From: Kuschelorhynchus macadamiae
Taxonomy: Eukaryota; Arthropoda; Insecta; Coleoptera; Curculionidae
Length of the DNA stretch: 64,000 nucleotides
Assembly (NCBI GenBank): GCA_030620095.1
Contig: JAUTXW010004703.1
Coordinates: 62,001-126,000, forward strand
Direction of reading: 5' to 3'
Shown here: one piece after another, positions 53,192 through 63,898 of the stretch
Numbering within the stretch: position 1 is the first letter of the stretch
Layout: every line of letters begins with the position of its first letter
The notes under the pieces: generated by a model
The model's input: only the letters and a program-made list of their open reading frames with translations
The model's database searches: none
What the model was told of the DNA's origin: nothing
Made by a program: the position numbers and the translations under genes

Positions 53192-54221
53192 TCAAAAGAA
53201 CTGTTCAAACTGATTTCCATTTTGTTCTATGCATGTTTCACACAATTTTCGTATTCGTTTTAGGGAATTAAGCAAAATAACGGGATGATTTTGTAAATAG
53301 CGAAAATTTTCTCTTATTGCATTTCCTTAATTTCCATAAATCTTGGACATTATCATAGTGGTCTTTGTAAATTCTATTTTCCAGATATCCCCATAGAAAG
53401 AAATCTAAAATCGACAAATCTGAGGATCTAAAGGGCCCTCTTATAGGTCCATTTGTTCCGATCCATTGATTGGTAAAATTATTGTCCAAAAATAATCTCG
53501 TCATTCCAGAATTGTGTTGGATTTCCCTCAAATATATAAAATTTTATATGTGTTCCTAATATGAAGCAGGACACATTTAGACCAAACCTGCCCTGCTGTC
53601 TTTTGGGAAATATTTGGTGTTGATTTTCCTGGGACCAGAATCTACTATTGTGCCTATTGAGTATACCAGAATTACTGAAATGTGCTTCGTCTGACCATAT
53701 AACCTTCCTTTCAAAATCTCTAACCATATCGCATCTTTCTCGAAACTAATTGCAGAAGACTACCCGATGCTCTGCATCCCCTGGCTGTAAGTGCTGCACG
53801 AGTCTAAATTTGTATGGGTGGTATTTGTGCTTTTTTAGAATTTCTTGAACTCTAGTTTTTGGAATCCCTATGCTCTTTTCACTGGCCCTACAAGAGTTTG
53901 TAGGGTAAGCTTCTGCATAGCCAAAACCGTAATTTCCTCATCCTCCCGATTTTCTTTATATTATATGTTTTCGTACGAGGTTTGATAAATGATCTGTGAT
54001 TAAGTAATTTTTTTTATCCGATAAAAAGCGGATATATTAGGTTGCCTCCTTTCTGGATATCTAAATAAAAATTAAGCAATAATATTTCAACATACCTAAA
54101 AATTAACTATTTACCTGTTAAAATACATCTCAGAAGCCGCTTCAACATTTTCATTACTTAATATAAAACAAGCTAACATATCGTACTTTTCATAATGTTC
54201 GAAAGTTTGGTTTTCTTCCAT
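53192..54221 (-). pseudogene. Mariner-like transposase with a 54-bp intron, copy G
   Basis: Starts MEENQTFEHYEKYDMLACFI at 54221, NENVEAASEMYFN, intron 54114-54061, then RYPERRQPNISAFYRI. The second helix-turn-helix region is frame-broken (about 53960-53780). The catalytic part has KVIWSDEAHFSNSGILNRHN (first Asp), LNVSCFILGTHIKFYI. The QQDGAPxH segment with the second Asp is deleted; NSGMTRLFLDNNFTNQWIGT, GPFRSSDLSILDFFLWGYLE (third Asp) follow. The tail NHPVILLNSLKRIRKLCETC ends at 53192. Deletion plus frameshifts; inactive. Confidence 0.85.
54061..54114 (-). other. Spliceosomal intron in transposase copy G (54 bp)
   Basis: Minus strand donor AACAG/GTAAAT, acceptor TTTATTTAG/AT. Splicing gives MYFN-R-YPERRQP, the same phase-2 site as copy F at 50229-50288, although the intron sequences have diverged. 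Confidence 0.8.
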
Positions 54222-54885
54222 AATAATACAAATATATTTTTACACAATAAATAAATACAAAAAACTAGCGCTATATTTTATATACGCGTACAAAATTGTG
54301 AAATGTCATTTGCTGCAAAGAAAACAAAAGAAAACGGCATCGTTTTGCATGGTCTACTGCAAAATTTGGGATGATAATTATAAAAATTAGGATTTTTGTT
54401 GTTGTTTATTAAAATAGACCCATACTATTATATATTTTTGAGAAGCTTTTAAAAAGACAAATCAATTTCTGGACAAATATACAGGATGTCCCATTTAAAA
54501 AACCACAACTTTGGGTCATATCTAAAAAATAACAACTCAAATGAAAAATATGACTACGCCACTGGATCCAGCGTAAAAAACTGTATAAGCAGCAATTTTT
54601 CCCTTTGCGTTAAGTTAAAGGATAACCGAGATACGAGGGGAGTCCCAAAATGCAAAATTTTCTATTTCGCCCTGTATCTCATAAACGAAGAAGGCTATTT
54701 TAAAAATAAGCGAGATACCCTGCTTTTGCAACCAAATCCGGACACCCGTACATGTATATAATAGAATACGTTATTCCGGTTACGATAACATACCTAATAT
54801 TTTAATCGACTTCTTTTTGACATATTGGCAAACATATGAAATGTTTATATAATCTCGAATCTTCTCAAGCTAGTCACTTTTCTTA

Positions 54886-54967
54886 CTGCAGTGTTGATGG
54901 ATGTGCCGTTAACATAAATAGGGGAAATGTGTCATCTTTTCGAATTCCTTTCCGAAGATCCAGCAAG
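54886..54967 (+). other. Possible small THAP-like exon
   Basis: TTTTCTTACTGCAG precedes an open segment reading CSVDGCAVNINRGNVSSFRI, PFRRSSK, followed by GTATGT. CxxxxC followed by SSFRIPF is reminiscent of the start of a THAP zinc finger, and both sides look like splice sites. Only about 27 codons are visible and no partner exon was identified, so this may be chance or a remnant. Confidence 0.25.
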
Positions 54968-55127
54968 GTATGTTTAAAGGACTTTTAAAAAGTTGTTTAT
55001 TATTATTTTTTTTACTGATATTTGGCCAAGACATTAATTCCGGTAAAATGGGCATAATAACGTTTTTTCTCAAATTTTGTATGTTAATAATACACCATTA
55101 CTAGTTTTGCTCTAAAATTCTATTCGT

Positions 55128-56110
55128 GAAAAAATCACGATGTTTTTCAGATCTTTACGTTTCAGGGTCCCTAGATGACGAAAAACATGTTTTCTCAATT
55201 TCGTCTGTCTGTCTGTTTGTCTGTTACTTACCCGATTGACTTCAAGTTTTGGTCAAAAATTAAGGGTCATATGTAGATGACCTGGTAACATTTTGGTAAA
55301 AATCCAGTAGGGTAAAACAAAATGGCGGCCTAGTGAAATGTTAAAAAAATTATTACTAAGAAAGTGCTTATCCAATTTATCTCACATTTTGTACAAACAT
55401 TAAGTATTATGTAGAAATCAACTGGTAAAATTTTGGTAGCAACCGAAGATGGCAGATTGGTAAATTATTTAGAAATTCAGCCTGAAAAAACTACTTAATG
55501 AACTGATTTCAAATTGTGTGCCGTAACTAATTGTAGTATAGAGACGAACTAGTAAAAGAGTGGTACTAATTCAAGATGGCGGAACAAAATGTCGGTCAAA
55601 TAAAATTTTTGTATTCTGAAAAAATCACCCTCTCAGGTTTTACATATCTTCGCGTTTTGGCGTCCCTAGATTCCAAATATATGTTTTATCATGTCCGTCA
55701 GTCTGTCGAATTGTCCGTCTGTCTGTCAGTTCGCGGGATAGCTTAAGAACTACTCAACAGATTGGCTTTAAAATTTAGTCAAAAATTAAGGCTCTTGTGG
55801 ATATGGCCTGGTAATATTTTGGTTAAAATCTACTATGCCGGAACAAAATGGAGGCCTAGTGAAACGTTAAAGAAATTATTACTAAAAAAACTTCATTCAA
55901 CTTTATTCCTTGTATCCAAAATTTTGTTAAAAAAACAATTATTATGTAGGAATCAACTGGTAAAATTTTGGTACGAATCCAAGACGGCGGAACAAAATGG
56001 CGGTTTAAATTAATTTAAATTGTGTGCCATAACTAATTGTAATGTATAGGTGATCTTGAAAAACTGTGGTATTAATTAACGCGGAACAAAATATTAAAAT
56101 TAAAAAATTA
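55128..56110. repeat. Dispersed dimeric repeat, block 1
   Basis: Two related units, 55128-55617 and 55618-56110, each starting GAAAAAATCAC and carrying in order: a CGTTT...TCCCTAGATG block, GTTTT(C/A)TCA, CTGT-rich run, '(T)TCGCGG...AGCTTAAGAACTACTC', AAAATTAAGG, TGGTAACATTTTGGTAAAAA-like, and AAGATGGCGGAACAAAATGG. First units of blocks 1 and 2 are more alike than first and second units within a block, so the dimer itself is the repeat. Short ORFs here (for example 55762-56013) are repeat translations. Confidence 0.85.
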
Positions 56111-57060
56111 TAATTTCTGGAGAATGTAAGATGATACTTAGAGTGTGGAGACGGAGAGGGGAAGATACTTGCTCTTGGTTTGGCTTATTAAATGCAGACC
56201 AGTTTAATCTTGTGGATTGATTTTTGTAGAAAATAATCTAGTTTCTACGTATATGTGAGCAATCATCCCTTTGGAATTTAAACATTTTATATCGGCCTTC
56301 AAATGAGACACAGTTCCTGTTATACCACATATTAGATTTACAACTTTAGTTTTAAGAATCAGCCATTTAAGTGTTATGCTATTGGGATATTGCTTTTTTT
56401 AGGGAACATGTATTCCCATTCTCTATTTCTAAGACCTTGGTAAAATGTTTTTGAAGTACAATAGATTTTGATATCCTGTCGAGAACGTATTGATTCTTGT
56501 TCGGATAATTTTTGTAATTTAAATTAGAATAAACTAATTTTCGGAAGTTCACTGCATCATTTCGCAAATATAATTAATACATTTTTATTTTATATTTATT
56601 CTTAATACCTGTCAAATTTAGTCCATAAGTTATCCTTTTATTAAGTTGAACATCTACTATAAATATTAATATGAATACCTAAAGTAACTAATACAGTTAT
56701 TGATCGCTCCCCGTAGATGTACTCATTGCAATAAAATAACGGGCAGCCTTGTATACCTCGCATCTGGCTGTTAGCTGCAGGTGTTCGCTATGATTTACGA
56801 CGGGTCGCAAAAAAAGCCAGCTTTTGGGAGCACAACAGAGGAGTGAGAGAACTATTTCTTTCGTAAACTGTGGTGTTACAAGCAAATGTCTTTCCTTTTT
56901 CTTTTAATCTGCAACTTTTTAAATCCTTCAACAATATACTTGCCCTGTCTTTGTTTAAAGCAACCACGGTACCTAGTACTTAGGCCTTCCGCATTCGTGG
57001 TCTGGTCATAGATAAAAATAAAGTAACGAACAATTTACAATTTGTAAACTATTAATTTAA
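56111..57060. other. Spacer, nothing recognised
   Basis: Short ORFs of about 60 codons without motif; no paired termini. Confidence 0.4.
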
Positions 57061-57590
57061 TTTAATCAGTAATCATTCCAGTGGGCGTAAAGCTAGAGTA
57101 AACTAATAACAAATAGTCTGCCTTAACTATGTTATAGAAAATATGCGACATGATATTGACCGCTACATGTTAATTGGAAAATAATTATTTCCTTCATTTA
57201 AAATGCAAGAGACTAAACTACCACTTTTCGTCCAAAGCTCCGCCATCAATATATTTTTTGTTTCGATATTGTTTCATTCCATTAACCAGCTGTACAATTT
57301 ACAACCGATACAGAGAGCTTTTAAAGTCAGTAATAAGTAGTTTGAATTAATTCGTTCTGCCACACAAAAATCCAACGCAACTGATTTTTCTGTGTTTCTG
57401 CATATTTAATAGCAAAATAGAAAACCGGTTCCCGCAAAGGTAGTTTCGTTTTAAAAGCGTGATACGACTCGGCTTTTTCTTATTTTTGAAAAGTTGTCAA
57501 TTTAGTTAGTTCTGTTAATAGTGTTGCTTTAGGGAATTAAATACACAGTGATGTAAATCAGAATATTTTAATTAGCTTGCGCCGCAAAAG
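57061..57590. repeat. Direct repeat, left copy (partner 59888-60358)
   Basis: Shares long blocks with 59888-60358, including ATGCAAGAGACTAAACTAC, CATCAATATATTTTTTGTTT and CGATATTGTTTCATTCCATT, then GCCAGCTGTACAATTTACAA-like. About 85% identity by eye, same orientation, starts 2.83 kb apart. No coding motif. Confidence 0.85.
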
Positions 57591-57856
57591 TAAAAATACA
57601 ACCACTTCTTCAATGTTTTTTTTATTTTGATTTTTGAATTAATGAAAGTAACTTAAAAAGACAAATTACATTTTTAATATTTTTATTCTTTTTATTATGA
57701 AAGGGTTGTCTTATTAGGGATAAGGGCTGATACTGATTTTTAGTCAATTTGGTTAGTGGCCATTTTGTCGGTCATATTTAACATTTTTCAAAAGTGTTAT
57801 ATAAATAAATAGTTTTTACAGAAATTTTTACCTCCCTCATAAAAGCGAAGTATTAT

Positions 57857-58680
57857 GAAAAAATCACCCTCCGACATTTTTTCAGATCTTTACGTTTCAA
57901 GGTTCCTAGATGACGAGAAATATGTTTTCTCGATTCAGTCGATCTGTCTGTCTGTCTGACTGTCTGTCTGTCTGCCTGTCGGTCGGTCTGTCTCTTCGCG
58001 GTATAGCTAAAAAACTGCTCACTCGATTTACTTTTGTTTAAAAATTAAGGGTTATATGGGGATGATCTGTTAATATTTTGGTAGAAATCCAATGTGGCAA
58101 AACAAAATGGCGGCCTAGTGAAATGTCAAATAAATTATTACTCAGAAAGTGCTTAACCAATTTATATCAAATTTTGCACAAAAACCAAGTATTATGTGGG
58201 AATCAACTCGTAAATTTTTGGTACGAATTCAAGATGGCGGAACAAAATGGCGGCTTAATAAAATATTTAAAAATTCTGCCTGAAAAAACTACTTAATGAA
58301 CTGATTTCAAATTGTGTGCTACTAATAATTACAGTATAGAGATGAACTAGTAGAAGTGTGGTATTAATTTAAGATGGCGGAACAAAATGGCGACCAAATT
58401 AAATTTTTGTAATTTGAAAAAATCACCCTAGCAGGATTTACATATTTTTGACTTTTAGCATCCCTAGATGCCAAAAAATATGTTTTATCAATTCCGTCGG
58501 TCCACCTGTCAGTTTGTCTGTCTATCTGTCAGTTCGCAGCATAACTGAGTAGTTTTACTCATCAGATTGACTTAAAATTTTAGTCAAAAATTAAGGCTCA
58601 TATGGGGATGACCTGGTAACATTTTGGTAAAAATCCAATATGCCGGAACAAGATGGCGGCCTAATGAACGTTAGACCTGA
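57857..58680. repeat. Dispersed dimeric repeat, block 2
   Basis: Second copy of the dimer: units 57857-58415 and 58416-58680 (the latter truncated). It includes a CTGT/CGGT microsatellite at about 57943-57995 and AAGATGGCGGAACAAAATGG at 58230 and 58371. Confidence 0.85.
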
Positions 58681-58851
58681 TCTAAATTTAAAACTTTTTA
58701 GTGAATACGGGTGTCAAAGTCTATAACTAGTAGTCTGAATATTTTGGTTAATTTCAATTCTATGCTTCATTTGAAATATTCTTTCGTACTACATATTCAC
58801 ATTCTAACGTAACCGCTTTTAAATATTCATGAACAAATATTAAAAGCGTTA

Positions 58852-58856
<5 letters not shown>

Positions 58857-58917
<61 letters not shown>
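58857..58917. repeat. (TA)n microsatellite, 61 bp
   Basis: Uninterrupted TA run after AATTTC, 85 bp before a miniature TACAGGGTGTCCC module. Confidence 0.95.
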
Positions 58918-58920
<3 letters not shown>

Positions 58921-59001
58921 TATTTAGAAAACTGTTTCAGGTAGATATAAGGACAGTATACCTTTTTGAAATCAGCATTTAAAAAAAAACATTCCACTAA
59001 A

Positions 59002-59091
59002 ATATACAGGGTGTCCCATTTAAAAATAAAAGTAATTAGGAATTTAAAATGTCCCAAAAGAATAATATTTTTAGTGTACCCTGTATAAATT
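59002..59091. mobile_element. Miniature TA-flanked mariner-derived module (about 90 bp)
   Basis: Begins TACAGGGTGTCCCATTTAAA and ends GTGTACCCTGTA, TA on each side. Similar 60-90-bp modules occur at 21270-21349 (mirrored at about 23029-23108) and 51511-51572. Too small for any coding capacity. Confidence 0.55.
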
Positions 59092-59887
59092 ATAATTAAT
59101 TAACCAATTATTTTATTTTGTGTATTTATATTAGCTCTTAAAACTGTTAAAAATTGTATTGATAAATACAGAGGTGATTATAATATTCCACTTAATGAAA
59201 CCCAATTTAGTACAGTATTTTGCATAGTTAAAATCCAATGAAAAATGTTACCTATTTAAAAAAGTAAAATTTGCAAAATGAATTAAAATGTTCATTTTTA
59301 CCTTTTAGTCATAATTTTTTCTTAAACTGAGCCTTATATATATGTTTCGTTTCAGTGAAAAAAAAAATGTATCTGAAAATATTGTTTAGAATTCCATCCT
59401 TAGTGAATATAAAAATTGTACTTAAATGTTTATACTTTCGTAAAATGCCATCACGTTTTTCTTAATGCTTTTCTGTAACATTTAACATTTTAATTCACAC
59501 CTTAGTCTATGACATTTGCCTCAAAAATATAGCACAAACAGGCAGACACGTTGTCAGAAATTTAGTCCGGGGGGGTGGTCCAAACGATCAAACTTCAGGG
59601 AAATTAGTAAGAAGCATGCCTATACCAACATATTAACACATTTTTAGGGAGAGTCCAGCCTCCAGGACCACCCCCCTTGGTTACGTGGCTGCAAACGAGT
59701 AACTGCAAAAGATTTATTTAGTAAAATGCAACGAAGATGGTAAAAAGTCATGTTATTTCGGTATTGATAAACCCATCTTTTCCACGGAGCACCAAATACG
59801 AGAAATTTCCCAATAATAGATAATTTGTAGTTTGTAATATATGTTGTAAAATATTAAACTAAGTAATCCATTTTACAACAGCGGATT
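59092..59887. other. Spacer, nothing recognised
   Basis: AT-rich; a GGGGGGGTGGTCC/GGACCACCCCCCTTG pair (about 59569 and 59666) forms inverted C/G-rich patches unusual for the window. Confidence 0.4.
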
Positions 59888-60358
59888 TAATGTCAGTAAT
59901 TATTCCAGTGGGCGAAAAGTTGGAGGAAACTAGTAACAAAGAGTCTGCCTTAACCATCTTTTAAAAATAATGCGACATGATACTGACCGCTGCATATTAA
60001 TTGAAAAATAAATAAAATAATTATTTCTTTCATTTCAGATGCAAGAGACTAAACTACAACTTTTTGTCTAAAGCTCCACCATCAATATATTTTTTGTTTC
60101 GATATTGTTTCATTCCATTAGCCAGCTGTACAATTTACAATCTCCACAGAGACCTTCCAAAGTCAATAATTAGTAGTTTGAACATTCGTTCTGCATATTT
60201 AATCGCACAGTAAAAAACTGGTCCTCGCAACGTGTTACGACTCGCCTTTTTCTTATTTCCTGAAAGTCTTCTATATAGTTAGTTTTACTAGTAAGGTTAC
60301 CTTAAGGAATTAAATACAGGTGGATGTAAATCGGAATACTTTAATTATCTTTTGCTGG
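59888..60358. repeat. Direct repeat, right copy (partner 57061-57590)
   Basis: Same order of blocks as the left copy with several indels, for example an AAATAAAATAATTATTTC expansion near 60008. Class unknown. Confidence 0.85.
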
Positions 60359-60370
60359 AAAGTCAGTAGC

Positions 60371-60590
60371 GGCTCTTCCATAGGGTCATTTGGTCAATGA
60401 GCCCCCAAAAATATTTCAGAAAATAAATTATTCGCTTGACCGTCCCTCCTAATAGTTGTAATAAAGCGCGAACCTTGCAAAAAGTTAAATAAGCTACACT
60501 ATTAGCCGAGCGCGGGGGTTCGAATGGTCTCGATGCGTTCCTTCGGCATAATAAAATACGTTATTTTACAAAAATAACCAAATTCCAGTG
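60371..60590. mobile_element. Possible hAT-like fragment with CAGTAGCGGCTC end
   Basis: CAGTAGCGGCTCTTCCATAG at 60371 is close to the CAGTGGCGGCTCG terminus of the hAT elements at 18507 and 60596. GC-rich body for about 150 bp (GCGCGGGGGTTCGAATGGTC). No matching right terminus. Confidence 0.35.
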
Positions 60591-60595
60591 GCGGC

Positions 60596-60993
60596 TCGTG
60601 AATTTAAGAACGGATGAAGCGCGCGCGTATCTAGGTGCACAGCGCCGTAGGTAAAAATAGCGCGGCAGGAGAAAACTTTTCGGGGTACCACGCCCAAATT
60701 GGCTATTTTTTAAATCTTTTTATGATGTTAATTATATACTGAGTTTTTGAGCATAGCTGTGGAGCGTTTTTTAATACTTAGAGAAAATAATATAAATTTA
60801 TAAGATTTTAAATATATTTTTTTGTTCATGAAAAACAGTTATGTACCTATATCTTAAAGCTAATTCCGATTTGATTCGATCGATGCAAAACTGCTTCCGC
60901 CTCCAATGATCCGAACGCACTAATTTACATTAATTCTATATCAAACGAATAAGCGCCTGCAGCCTGCAGCAGCAGTCTTATGCCGCTCCCATC
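60596..60993. mobile_element. Non-autonomous hAT element, left part, cut by a LINE
   Basis: Starts CAGTGGCGGCTCGTGAATTT and follows the element at 18507-19270 for about 400 bp, through ATTCTATATCAAACGAAT-like and GCCTGCAGCAGCAGTCTTAT. At TGCCGCTCCCATCT (60981-60994) it switches to LINE sequence. In the 18.5-kb copy the same point continues with GTATTTGGCTTACGG, so the LINE inserted here. The right part would lie beyond the window. Confidence 0.85.
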
Positions 60994-60996
60994 TCC

Positions 60997-61113
60997 AAAT
61001 ATAATGAAAGTTTCAAAAAAAAGCTTCCTGCTGATCATTCAGCTGCATATAATTTATGTCCTGTGTTTAAAAATTATGTTGAAAATATAAAAAATAAAAT
61101 TAATTATGGTTAA
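60997..61113 (+). CDS. ORF1 C-terminal tail of the LINE (partial)
   Basis: Open frame entering from the truncation point: YNESFKKKLPADHSAAYNLC, PVFKNYVENIKNKINYG, stop at 61111-61113. The His and Cys could be part of the terminal zinc knuckle of CR1-type ORF1 proteins (inference). Its stop overlaps the ORF2 start ATG (61106-61108) by 8 nt in a different frame, the ATGGTTAA arrangement. Confidence 0.55.
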   Translation, partial: KYNESFKKKLPADHSAAYNLCPVFKNYVENIKNKINYG

Positions 61114-63898
61114 TAAGCGTAGTTTAGTTAAGATTGGTCATGTGAATGCTAGATCTATTTTGCCGTCTTTCGCTGATTTTTCAGCTTTAGTTCTAGACTA
61201 CTTATTTGATGTAATGGCTGACAATATACCACTAACTGCTGTTTCAATTCCTGGATATATATTTCATCGCCTAGATAGAGTCGGTCGTGGTGGAGGCGTT
61301 GGAATATTTGTAAGTTCTCATTTTCATAGCGAACTAATACCTCTTGATGGACAGTTGTTAAGGGACAAGGAGCATCTGGAGCATATGTGGGTAAAGGTTC
61401 AAATTGGCCCCACAAGGGTGGCTGTGGGTGTGGCTTATCGTCCTCCCAAGGGTAATGTAGAGCGAGCCGTCCAGCTCTTTCGTTTGTCGTGCCATCATTT
61501 GATCATGTGATAATTCTCGGTGATTTAAACCTGAATTTTTTTAACATCAATAACAAAATTAGCCAATGCTTTGATTATTTTAACTTAATTCAAATTGTAA
61601 ACGAGGCAACTAGAATAACAAACTACTCTGAGTCACTTCTTGATCCTATTTTTCTCAGTGGGGCGGAAAATTGCGGTAATGTTGGTACGATGAATACTGA
61701 TACTTTTACTGATCACCGTCTGGTTTTTTGCGAAATCAACTTCATGTTTGTAAAACAAAGACCTACTACTATTACTTTTAGAGATCTTAAAAACCTTGAT
61801 ATAGATAATTTTAACCATGACCTTGCCACTATTCCATGGGATAACATATTAATGATTCGGGATATTAATGGAAAGGTTGATGCCTTAACTAAATATATAT
61901 CAGGACTATTTGACATTCATGCCCCGCTCAGAACAGTTCGAGTCAGTACGCTGCGTGCCCCGTGGCTCACTGATACGTTAAGGGCACTTATGAAATTGCG
62001 AGATGGTGCTTTGTGAAAGTTGGGAGTACTATAAACGACTACGCAACTTTCTTAAGTCTTCTGTGAGAAGAGAGAAGGCTGCATATTTGCGTTTTCTAGA
62101 TAAGCAAAAAAATAAATCGGCTTTATATCGAGCTCTTAAGTCTTTTAATTTACATTGCAATAGATCCTCTGATGTTCCCAACAACTTGTCTGATGTCACC
62201 AAAATTAATGATTATTTCCTGTCTGTATTTAAAGACAGTGATAATATCTGTGCCGAAAATATTGATCATTATGTTAATAACAGTTACGATGAACAGATTT
62301 CTTTTGCATTCAAACCTGTTGATATTTGTGAAATCATTAAGATAATAAATTGTATTAAAGGTAATTCCCAAGGCACTGATGGTATCAATGTTACGATGAT
62401 AAATGTATGTATGTCTTTTATAGCCAAATACATTACACATATAGTGAATAGTTGTTTAGAATTAGGTTGCTTTCCGAGTTCGTGGAAAACTGCCTTGGAT
62501 ATGTCTCTTCCTAAGGTAACAAGCCCAGAGTCTTATAGTGATTTGCGTCCAATTAGCTTATTGCCGGTTTTGTCAAAAGTGTTAGAAAAAGTTGCGAATA
62601 GGCAAATCAATGTATATTTATCACAAAATAACATTTTGCCGACTCACCAGTCAGGCTTTAGAAGGGACCACAGTACTACCTCAGCTTTGGCAGACTTGAC
62701 TGACAGCATTGTTCGTTCATACGACTTAAATAAGGCTTCTGTTCTCGTACACTTGGACTTTAGTAAAGCATTTGATGCCATTAACCACAAACTGTTACTT
62801 GCCAAATGCTCTTACTTTGGATTTGATCGCAATTCTCTCAGTTTTCTTAGTCATTACTTACAAGGCCGCCAACAACAAGTTTTCCTACGGAATATGCGTT
62901 CAATTTGTAAACCAGTCTGTTCTGGAGTGCCTCAGGGGAGTGTCTTGGGGCCTCTACTATTCCTCATTTATACTTTCGACATGTTTAAGGTTGTCCGCCA
63001 CTCCAAAGTCCAATTTTTTGCTGATGACACGCAACTTTATAACAGCTTTAACCTGGGAGATTATGATGTATCTTCTACTCTATTAAATCAAGATCTAGAA
63101 AGTGTAAATGAGTTTGCTTGCAAGCATAATCTGGTTTTAAATCCTCAAAAATCGAAAGTTCTTTTATTTTGTCCTGCTAAGCATAGGGATCTGATTAAGT
63201 CACAACTGAAAATTTTTGTAAATAACCAACTAATTCAGTTTACCTCTGAGGCTAGAAATCTTGGTTTAGTCTTTGACGAAAATTTAAGATTTGTAAGTCA
63301 CGTTAGTAACATCACAAAGCAATGTTTTATGCGTCTTAAGCTGCTTTATGCTAATAAGAGCTTATTAACATTCAAGATGAAAAAAATGTTGTGTGAGAGC
63401 CTAATTTTGTCTAAGGTATGTTATGGTTTTATAGTGTATTACCCCTGTTTAGATAAACTCACTTCAAACAGACTACAGAAAATCCAAAATACATGTTGCC
63501 GACTTGTGTGTAATTTAAGGAAATATGACCATATAACCCCCGCCTATGACGTTATACAGTGGTTGCGGATTAATAATCTATTTGTGTATCATCTTCTTAT
63601 TTTTACTGTTAAAATATTAAATACATCTACTCCCAAATATTTACGTAATAAGCTAGTTTTTAGAGAAAATGTACATACGCCTAATTTAAGAAACCTTGTA
63701 AAACTTACCATGCCACACTACAGGACAGCCATGTTTCGGCGTACCTTCACATATAATGCCGTCAAGGAATTTAACTCTCTGAGCAGTAACATTGTTGGCT
63801 TGATTTATAGGTGTACTTTTGGCTACGTTTTAAAAAATCACCTTTTTTCCAGTAAGTTCATGTTCGTTTTTATTTTATTCTTTTTTTTTCCACTATAA
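61106..63898 (+). pseudogene. LINE ORF2: AP-like endonuclease and reverse transcriptase, two compensating frameshifts
   Basis: Starts MVNKRSLVKIGHVNARSILP. Endonuclease motifs: HVNARS; then FDVMADNIPL, where relatives read FDVxAVTETWLSDNIP, so about seven residues with the catalytic Glu are deleted in frame; GGGVGIFV; VGVAYRPP. A frameshift near 61490 leads to IILGDLNLNFF and DTFTDHRLVF (Asp-His). A second frameshift near 62005 restores the first frame. The RT is open to 63898: YSDLRPISLLPVLSKVLEKV, HQSGFRRDHSTTSAL, VLVHLDFSKAFDAINHKLLL (first Asp), SGVPQGSVLGPLLFLIY, VQFFADDTQLY (Asp pair), LGLVFDENLRF. All RT active-site Asp residues are intact. About 931 codons in all, normal for this group. 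Confidence 0.9.

Larger units (their letters stand above)
52500..54750 (-). mobile_element. Mariner-like element with about 450-bp composite inverted arms
   Basis: The element is 52502-54748 with TA on each side (52500-52501, 54749-54750). The left arm 52502-53000 is the reverse complement of 54330-54748, starting CAGGGTGTCCGGATTTGGTT. The right arm lacks about 87 bp (left-arm 52555-52645). Both arms contain the inner motifs ACAGGGCGAAATAGAAAATT and GGGACACCCTGTATATTTGT. The transposase is on the minus strand between the arms. Confidence 0.88.
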
